NCBI GenBank assembly: GCA_035527835.1
Contig: DATKZS010000157.1
Coordinates: 1-15,085 of the forward strand
Reading direction: 5' to 3'
DNA from: DATKZS01 sp035527835 [NCBI: bacterium]
GTDB taxonomy: Bacteria; RBG-13-61-14
Length of the DNA: 15,085 nt
The position numbers and the translations under genes were made by a program. Numbering within the stretch: position 1 is the first letter of the stretch; each line of letters starts with the position of its first letter. The notes below the pieces were generated by a model that did not search any database, had not been told where the DNA came from, and worked only from the letters and a program-made list of their open reading frames with translations. Below are positions 7,124 to 15,085 of this stretch, piece after piece.

Positions 7124-7912
7124 ATGGACCAAGTAATGTCCGACACCAAAATCAACACCCTGGTCATCGCGACCCCGGAGGGCATCTCCTTTGCCCTGCC
7201 GCTCGCCGGGCCCGCGGTGCGCTTCTTCGCCTGGGCCGTGGACCTCGCCTGCATCATCGCCGTCACCTCGATCATCTCCACCCTGCTGTTCACGCTCAGC
7301 ATCTTGAGCCCGAGCCTGGCCGGGGCGCTCAGCACCCTCGCCTTCTTCGCGGTCTCCGTCGGCTACGGCATGTTCCTGGAGTGGTTCTGGCGCGGCCAGA
7401 CCCTGGGCAAGCGCCTGCTCAAGCTCCGCGTCATGGACGAGCAGGGCCTCAAGCTCCAGCCCAGCCAGGTCGTGGTCCGCAACCTGCTCCGCTTCGTGGA
7501 CGCGCTCCCGCTCTTTTACCTGGTGGGCGGCATTTCCTGCCTCGTCAGCAAAAAGGCGCAACGCTTGGGCGATTACGCGGCCAACACCGTCGTGGTCCGC
7601 ATCGTGCCCGGCCTCGAATATGACCTCTCCCGGCTCGCCGCTGACAAGTACAATTCTTTCCGCGACTATCCGAGCCTGGAGGCGCGGCTCAAACACCTGG
7701 TGTCCGCGCAAGAGGCCGACCTCGCCTTCCGCGCGCTCCTGCGCCGCGAGGAGCTGGCCCCCCAGGCCCGAGTCCAGCTCATGAAGGAATTCGCCGGCCA
7801 CTTCCGCGCCCTCGTCCCCTTCCCCGAGGAGGCCGTGTTCGGACTCACCGACGAGCAATACGTGAAGAACGTCGTGGACAGCCTCTTCCGCGGCCGAGGC
7901 AAGCAGCCTTGA
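7124..7912 (+). CDS. RDD-family membrane protein, 262 aa
   Basis: RDD-family signature blocks are clear: RFFAWAVDLA (33-42), GQTLGKRLLKLRV (91-103), RNLLRFVDALPLFYL (119-133) and KKAQRLGDYAANTVVVR (143-159). Membrane segments lie at about 40-60, 68-88 and 122-142. Beyond the RDD domain is a soluble, mostly helical tail of about 100 residues (165-262) without a family I recognise. The ATG at 7124 with AGGCGG at 7111-7116 is preferred. A second in-frame ATG at 7136 would drop four residues and is possible. RDD genes are frequently next to SpoIIM-like genes, and the pairing supports participation in the same membrane assembly. It is separated from the upstream operon by 83 bp containing the CGAG repeat, so its expression may be uncoupled from that of the overlapping genes. 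Confidence 0.92.
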   Translation: MDQVMSDTKINTLVIATPEGISFALPLAGPAVRFFAWAVDLACIIAVTSIISTLLFTLSILSPSLAGALSTLAFFAVSVGYGMFLEWFWRGQTLGKRLLKLRVMDEQGLKLQPSQVVVRNLLRFVDALPLFYLVGGISCLVSKKAQRLGDYAANTVVVRIVPGLEYDLSRLAADKYNSFRDYPSLEARLKHLVSAQEADLAFRALLRREELAPQARVQLMKEFAGHFRALVPFPEEAVFGLTDEQYVKNVVDSLFRGRGKQP

Positions 7913-7936
7913 TTCTCGCCGCGAATCTGATATACC
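7909..7936 (+). promoter_or_regulatory. Possible weak sigma70-like promoter
   Basis: TTGATT (7909-7914) and TATACC (7931-7936) are separated by 16 bp, each matching the consensus at four of six positions. They lie at the RDD stop and just upstream of the small membrane gene. This could give the last gene of the run its own transcription. In DNA this rich in short motifs the match may be chance. Confidence 0.25.
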
Positions 7937-7968
7937 CGAAGGCAAGCAACCCGAGGAAGGAGACACCA

Positions 7969-8449
7969 ATGGATCAGCCAGGCAAGTTCAACGTGACGGC
8001 GGTGATCATGGGCACCGCCATTGACATCGGCGGCTCCGTGGTCAGCGCGGGCGTCGTCGGTTTTATCCGGGGCTTCAAGCTCGCTGCTTCGGGGATGCGG
8101 GTGGAGGAGAATCGCAGGCAAGGTCCAGAACTCTCCCGCAATCCTGGTTCCGGGCGCCATCATGGGCACACTTTTCACCATGCTCGGCGCTTACTTCACT
8201 GCCTTTCTCGCCAAACATTCCGAGCTCAAGCACGGCCTCGCCATGGGAACCGTCTCCCTCGTCCTCGGAGCACTCATGTTGCTCGTCATGAAAGAGACTG
8301 GGGCCCTATGGTACAACCTCATCAGCCTCGACGCCGTCCTGCCCGCCGCCGCCCTTGGCGCATACCTCCGAATCTGGACCAAAGGCCTCGACGCGCCCCC
8401 GCCCGGACCCGGGCCGCAATACTACCCGCCGCCACTCTACAAGCGCTAG
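7969..8449 (+). pseudogene. Small four-helix membrane protein gene interrupted by a +1 frameshift
   Basis: The ATG at 7969 has an ideal AAGGAG (7957-7962). The first 47 codons (starting MDQPGKFNVTAVIMGTAIDI, ending SGMRVEE) read in one frame, then reading must shift by one base. Removing one A of the pair at 8110-8111 joins RVEE to IAGKVQNSPAILVPGAIMG with no gap, giving a coherent 159-residue protein that stops at the TAG at 8447-8449. Without the shift the first frame continues as an Arg/Pro/His-rich non-protein-like sequence to 8454. The restored protein has hydrophobic segments near 9-33, 58-80, 89-107 and 117-135, and a proline/tyrosine-rich tail (DAPPPGPGPQYYPPPLYKR). I do not recognise the family. 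The second half is fully open and keeps membrane-protein character, so decay is very recent, or this is a sequencing/assembly error. Last gene of the + run, converging on the esterase. Confidence 0.75.
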
Positions 8450-8470
8450 GATAGTGCGGCCGCGGAGCGA

Positions 8471-8492
8471 GATCCGGGCTCAGACCCGCATC
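8471..8492. terminator. Weak hairpin between convergent genes
   Basis: In the 74-bp gap between the convergent membrane-protein gene and esterase, GATCCGGG (8471-8478) pairs with CCCGCATC (8485-8492) at seven of eight positions around a 6-nt loop. No T-run follows on either strand, so intrinsic termination is doubtful. It is the only obvious stem in the gap. Confidence 0.25.
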
Positions 8493-8523
8493 GGCGATCC
8501 TCAAAGGTCAATCTTCAAGCTGC

Positions 8524-10131
8524 TTAGAGCCGCGTACTGATCCTGGTATCGAGGATGATCCTTCTAGGCTTGGGGCTGTTGCTCCAGCGTGGCCACTGGG
8601 GCAGTCCTGGTCCGTTGGGGTCCCCGGTCCGGGCGAAGTTGGCCCAGTATGACATCATGATCCGGGACAGCTCCTCTCTGCCGGGCCGGTTGGCCTCGGT
8701 CCAGGCAAAGCGCAACGCGCTGTCCGGGTCCCCCTGGAAATTGGCGAACACGAAGGGTATTTCCAGGGCATGGGCCGCGCCGATCACGAAGTCCATGGGC
8801 TTGGGTTCTTCATTCCACTCGAACTCATAGACGAAGATGTCCTGCTGATAGCGGCTCATCGCTTTCGCGGGGCTGTCAACTCCCATGGACTTAAGGGCCG
8901 TTCCGCTGATTCTTCCGAGCAGGTCATAGGGCCCCCACATAAGCGGGCTCAGGTAGTCCTGGAGCTTGAGGCCGCTGTTTTCGGGATCAACTTCCCGGAT
9001 CATCCGGCACATGCCGACCTCGTCCAGCTTGGACATGACCAGCGGCTGGAACAGCTTGGCCTCCTCCTTGGTGTTTCCCACCATGAACGGGACCCGATTG
9101 TATTGGCCCTCCCCCAAGCGGTCGCTGATGGATCCGGGAATGACCGTGCCGTCCTCGAAAATCTGCTGCCAGCCGCTCACGGTGCCCATGTGGCCATGCT
9201 CGTATCCGGCGTAAATGTCGGCGGCGCTCTTGGAGCGCAAATATGAAGCGGCCCATTCGGGGTCTTTGGAGGAGAGGACCTTTTTCGCGCTTTCCCGGTC
9301 CGGGGCCAGGCCGTCCTTGATCATGAGATCGAGGATGAGCAGCAGAGCTCTTTGTTCGCCCTTTTCGCGGCCGTTGGAGCGGGGAGCGCCGCTCTGGGCT
9401 ATTGCCCGCTGGAACAGGCCGGAGGCAAGGGGAGACGCGAGCAAGGAGAATACGTTGCCGGCCCCCGCGGACTGGCCCGCGATGGTGACATTGGAAGGGT
9501 CTCCGCCGAATGCCTCGATGTTCTCCCGCACCCAGCGGAGGGCCTGGATCAAGTCGAGGGTCCCGTAGTTGCCGGAGCCGTCCAGCGAGTCGCCGCTGCG
9601 CAGCGCCGGATGGGTGAGCCAGCCCAGCGGACCCAGACGGTAGTTGATGCTCACGAAAACCATGTCGGCGCCTTGGGCGAAGTGCGCCCCGTGGTACAGA
9701 CTCATCGCGGATTGCCCCACGCTATTGGCCCCCCCATGGATCCAGAAAAAGACCGGCAGCTTTTTATCCTGGGTCCGCGGCCGCCAGATGTTAAGATACA
9801 GGCAGTCCTCGCTGCCGATGAGCTTCCCGATCCGGGAGCAGTCCATGAACGCCATGAGGCCGCCATACTGGGTGCAGGGAGGCGGGAACTCGACCGCGTC
9901 CCTGATCCCGTCCCAGCGCCGGGCATTGCGTGGCGCCTTCCAGCGAAGATCGTCCACCGGAGGCGCGGCATAGGGCATGCCCCTCCACACGCAGGTCCCC
10001 TCATCCACCGTCCCCCGCAGCAGGCCGTCGGAGACCTGCACCGGCTCATCGCAAACCATCTCCGCCCGCGCCGAGGCGAGCGACATTGTCAGCGCCAGCA
10101 CCAATACCGTGAAATTCGTCTTTGTCTTCAT
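8524..10131 (-). CDS. Secreted type-B carboxylesterase (alpha/beta hydrolase), 535 aa
   Basis: A serine hydrolase of the carboxylesterase/cholinesterase-like family, cleaving carboxylic esters. A signal peptide spans about 1-23 (ending ASARA). The N-terminal family block RGMPYAAPPVDDLRWKAPR (50-68) is present, as are SEDCLYLNIW (107-116) and the oxyanion-hole HGGA (132-135). The nucleophile is S221 in GQSAG (219-223). The acidic triad member is probably E357 (GNTKEEA) and the histidine H454 (GAAHALEIPFVF). C86 and C110 match the family's conserved disulfide. All catalytic parts look intact and the length is normal. The ATG at 10131 has GGGGGAG just upstream. It follows the redoxin gene by 35 bp on the same strand, so the two are probably one transcript. 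Natural substrate cannot be read from the sequence. Confidence 0.95.
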   Translation of the reverse strand: MKTKTNFTVLVLALTMSLASARAEMVCDEPVQVSDGLLRGTVDEGTCVWRGMPYAAPPVDDLRWKAPRNARRWDGIRDAVEFPPPCTQYGGLMAFMDCSRIGKLIGSEDCLYLNIWRPRTQDKKLPVFFWIHGGANSVGQSAMSLYHGAHFAQGADMVFVSINYRLGPLGWLTHPALRSGDSLDGSGNYGTLDLIQALRWVRENIEAFGGDPSNVTIAGQSAGAGNVFSLLASPLASGLFQRAIAQSGAPRSNGREKGEQRALLLILDLMIKDGLAPDRESAKKVLSSKDPEWAASYLRSKSAADIYAGYEHGHMGTVSGWQQIFEDGTVIPGSISDRLGEGQYNRVPFMVGNTKEEAKLFQPLVMSKLDEVGMCRMIREVDPENSGLKLQDYLSPLMWGPYDLLGRISGTALKSMGVDSPAKAMSRYQQDIFVYEFEWNEEPKPMDFVIGAAHALEIPFVFANFQGDPDSALRFAWTEANRPGREELSRIMMSYWANFARTGDPNGPGLPQWPRWSNSPKPRRIILDTRISTRL

Positions 10132-10166
10132 TGCTATCTCCCCCTCTCAGTCTGATCCCGCCGGTT

Positions 10167-11066
10167 TTACTTGAGCTCCGCGTAAAATTTATCAGGATCG
10201 TGATAGGCCTGGACGTTGCGCATGTAGATGTAGTTGGTGGGTTCGAGCGCGTAGGCCCGGTCCCATTCCTTGACCGCATCCTCCACCCGGCCCTGCTGGT
10301 AGAGCACGACGCCCAGGCGGTAGTGGGCCTCCGCCGACAATGGCCGTTTCTTGAGACCATCGCGCAGGACTGACTCGGCCTTTTTAAGCTCACCGTCCTG
10401 CCGGTACAACTCGGCAAGATTGAGCCGCCCCGCGAAATCGCCCGACCGCTTGGCCACAAGCCCCTCCGCAGCTTTGATCCGCGCCGCCAACGGCTCCTTC
10501 TCGCTCTTCTGGTCCTCCGCCTTGAAATCGGTCCCCATCAGCCGCAGCAGCAGGGCCTTCTGCTCCGGCAGGGCGATGTTGAACCCGATCGCGTTCATGC
10601 GCACTACCCCGCCCTCGTCAATGAGCCAGCCGTTTTCCGTGGCCAGGAAATTGTACTTGATCCCGAGCTCGTTATTGGGGTCCGAGAGCGCCGGATACGT
10701 AGCATGCGCGATGTCGAGGTAAGGCTGGGCCCACTTGAACCCCTGCGCGTCCGCCGCCACCGCGAGCACCTCGAAGCCCTCACCCTTGTGCGCCTGGTAC
10801 AACTCCTCCAGCGCCGGGAGCTGATACTTGCACCGGCACATCGAGGACCAACTGAACAGGAACACCTTCTTGCCCCGGAAATCCGAGAGCGACACCCACT
10901 TGCCCGAAGCGTCCTGGAACGTGAACTCCGGCGCCAGGCTCCCCACCTTCACCCCCAGCGTCAACAAGCCTCCGCCCTCGGCGGCCCCCGCCATCGGTGT
11001 CGGCCCGTAATACAAAATGCCCGCCGCCATGATGATAATCAGTCCGCACCTCGTCCCCGCTCTCAT
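10167..11066 (-). CDS. Exported redoxin-fold protein with C-terminal TPRs and a CxC motif, 299 aa
   Basis: The start chosen is the ATG at 11066, with AAGGAGG (11074-11080) at good spacing and a signal sequence directly following (hydrophobic 8-20, possible cleavage near AGAA-EG at 26-31). An ATG at 11144 in frame would add 26 non-hydrophobic residues and lacks this support. Residues 40-178 form an AhpC/TSA-TlpA-like thioredoxin fold: GSLAPEFTFQDASGKWVSL, then SDFRGKKVFLFSWSSMCRCK and LPALEELY. At the active site the expected CxxC is MCRC (C77, C79). The cis-proline before the LID strand is absent (ATENGWLID). Residues 195-282 contain about three TPR-like repeats, for example AEAHYRLGVVLYQQGRVEDA. 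Thioredoxin-type reductase activity is therefore uncertain. It is first gene of a two-gene unit with the esterase and diverges from the beta-galactosidase gene. Confidence 0.88.
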   Translation of the reverse strand: MRAGTRCGLIIIMAAGILYYGPTPMAGAAEGGGLLTLGVKVGSLAPEFTFQDASGKWVSLSDFRGKKVFLFSWSSMCRCKYQLPALEELYQAHKGEGFEVLAVAADAQGFKWAQPYLDIAHATYPALSDPNNELGIKYNFLATENGWLIDEGGVVRMNAIGFNIALPEQKALLLRLMGTDFKAEDQKSEKEPLAARIKAAEGLVAKRSGDFAGRLNLAELYRQDGELKKAESVLRDGLKKRPLSAEAHYRLGVVLYQQGRVEDAVKEWDRAYALEPTNYIYMRNVQAYHDPDKFYAELK

Positions 11067-11115
11067 TTTTCCGCCCTCCTTGCGCCAACCCGATTGCGCC
11101 GGCCGCCGCGACATT

Positions 11116-11144
11116 ATCGTATTCCGAAAATCATCGAGCCGCAA
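11116..11144 (-). promoter_or_regulatory. Candidate promoter for the redoxin-esterase unit
   Basis: On the - strand, TTGCGG (11144-11139) and TACGAT (11121-11116) are separated by exactly 17 bp, about 50 bp upstream of the redoxin start. Each hexamer matches sigma70 consensus at about four of six positions. The position in a divergent intergenic region supports it, but the boxes are weak. Confidence 0.4.
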
Positions 11145-11160
11145 CGCAAGCCGCGGCCTT

Positions 11161-11189
11161 TTGGCGGATGATTGATGATTGGCTATAAT
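11161..11189 (+). promoter_or_regulatory. Sigma70-like promoter for the beta-galactosidase unit
   Basis: TTGGCG (11161-11166) and a perfect TATAAT (11184-11189) are separated by 17 bp, pointing toward the beta-galactosidase gene 57 bp downstream. Transcription would begin near 11196, leaving a leader of about 50 nt. Two tandem copies of GATGATT (11167-11173 and 11174-11180) fill most of the spacer and could be a protein-binding site. Confidence 0.6.
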
Positions 11190-11191
11190 GA

Positions 11192-14412
<3,221 letters not shown>

Positions 14413-14413
<1 letters not shown>

Positions 14414-15085
14414 TGCCGGGAGTCGCGAAAAAATTATTCATGCTCGCGGCGGCCGCGCTCTTGCCGCTCGCGGCCGATCACGTCAACGGCTCGGGCAGTG
14501 AGCTGAACGGCGCGCCCGCGGCCGAGCTCCGCGTCATGTCCTTCAACATCCGGACCCTCATGTTATCCGACGGCCGCGACTACTGGGCTTTCCGTCGGGG
14601 CCACGTTGCACAGCTGATTCGTAAATATGACCCGGACCTGGCAGGCATGCAGGAGGTCTTCAAGTCGCAGGCCAACGATCTTCAGCGCCGCCTGCCCGAC
14701 TACGCCTGGTTCGGGCCGCCACGGGAGGACGGCAAAAGGGTCGGCGAGCGCTGCCCCATCTTTTTTCGCAAGGACCGCCTCGAACTGGAAGCGCAGGGGA
14801 CCTTCTGGCTCTCCGAGACGCCGGACGTCCCCGGCTCCCGCTCGTGGGACGCCGCGTTCCCGCGACTCGTGACATGGGGCAGATTCAAGCAGAAGTCGAG
14901 CGGCGCGGTGTTCTACCTGTTCAACACCCACTTCGATCACATGGGCCAGACCGCCCGCGAGATGAGCGCGAAAATCATCCTCGCCAAAATCTCGGAGATC
15001 GCCGGCTCCGAGACCTTCATCGTCACCGGCGACTTCAACTCCGCTCCCGATACGTCACAGTATCAGACGCTCGCCGCCCGGCTCC
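14413..15085 (+). CDS. Exported endonuclease/exonuclease/phosphatase-family protein, 3'-truncated by window
   Basis: An open frame of 224 codons runs off the right edge. The ATG at 14413 overlaps the beta-galactosidase stop. The first 21 residues (basic KK, then LFMLAAAALLPLAA) form a probable signal peptide. The exonuclease III/DNase I-like metal-dependent phosphoesterase fold is shown by RVMSFNIRT (N45), DLAGMQEV (E81), FNTHFDHMG (H173, D175) and TGDFNSAPD (D207, N209). The final catalytic histidine of this family would lie beyond the window. Signal peptide and family features point to a secreted phosphodiesterase or sugar/lipid phosphatase rather than a DNA-repair nuclease. The substrate is not determinable. 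Co-translation with a beta-galactosidase suggests a shared extracytoplasmic degradation role, but that is inference. Confidence 0.9.

Noticed and set aside
8020-8110. Independent gene starting at the ATG at 8021
   Set aside because: The first 30 codons read as shadow sequence without a ribosome-binding site. Protein-like character begins only at the frameshift point, so it is the second half of the gene starting at 7969.
11067-11144. ATG at 11144 as the redoxin start
   Set aside because: The extra 26 residues would bury the signal sequence, and the strong AAGGAGG lies directly before the ATG at 11066.

Overview
The window is GC-rich bacterial DNA (roughly two thirds G+C by eye) with densely packed genes, very short intergenic gaps and many 4-17 bp start/stop overlaps. 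No tRNA, rRNA, CRISPR array, transposase or phage gene is visible. Sec-type signal peptides on the redoxin, esterase, beta-galactosidase and phosphodiesterase-like proteins fit a Gram-negative type cell with a periplasm. A 7-bp-unit CGAG-type repeat and MoxR/DUF58/SpoIIM-like/RDD membrane genes occur in several poorly cultured phyla. I cannot name the phylum from this window.

Region 1 (1-8449, all + strand) is one long co-directional run. It holds the 3' end of an unidentified membrane gene, a small B-box-type zinc-finger membrane protein, a large multi-pass protein ending in a DUF4129 domain, a DUF4350 protein, a MoxR-type AAA+ ATPase, a DUF58 protein, a SpoIIM/DUF95-family membrane protein, an RDD-family membrane protein and a small four-helix membrane protein that carries a frameshift. 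From the first partial gene to the SpoIIM-like gene every junction overlaps, so these genes are almost certainly co-transcribed and translationally coupled. The set (AAA+ MoxR, its usual partner DUF58, and several integral membrane proteins of unknown function) is a recurrent but biochemically undefined bacterial module. It is plausibly a chaperone-like ATPase acting on a membrane complex. The zinc-finger protein, the fused architecture of the DUF4129 protein and the charged insertion in the DUF4350 protein are the least ordinary parts. A tandem/inverted array of 7-bp CGAG units sits between the SpoIIM-like and RDD genes and supplies the last codons of the former.

Region 2 (8524-11066, - strand) is a two-gene unit: an exported redoxin-TPR protein with an atypical CxC active-site segment, followed 35 bp later by a secreted type-B carboxylesterase. 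It converges on Region 1.

Region 3 (11067-11245) is a divergent promoter region. It has a good sigma70-like promoter reading right (TTGGCG-17-TATAAT) and a weaker one reading left.

Region 4 (11246-15085, + strand) encodes an exported LacZ-type GH2 beta-galactosidase. Overlapping it is an exported endonuclease/exonuclease/phosphatase-fold protein cut off by the window edge. Regions 2 and 4 look like periplasmic hydrolysis of sugars and esters. No transporter or regulator for this activity lies inside the window.
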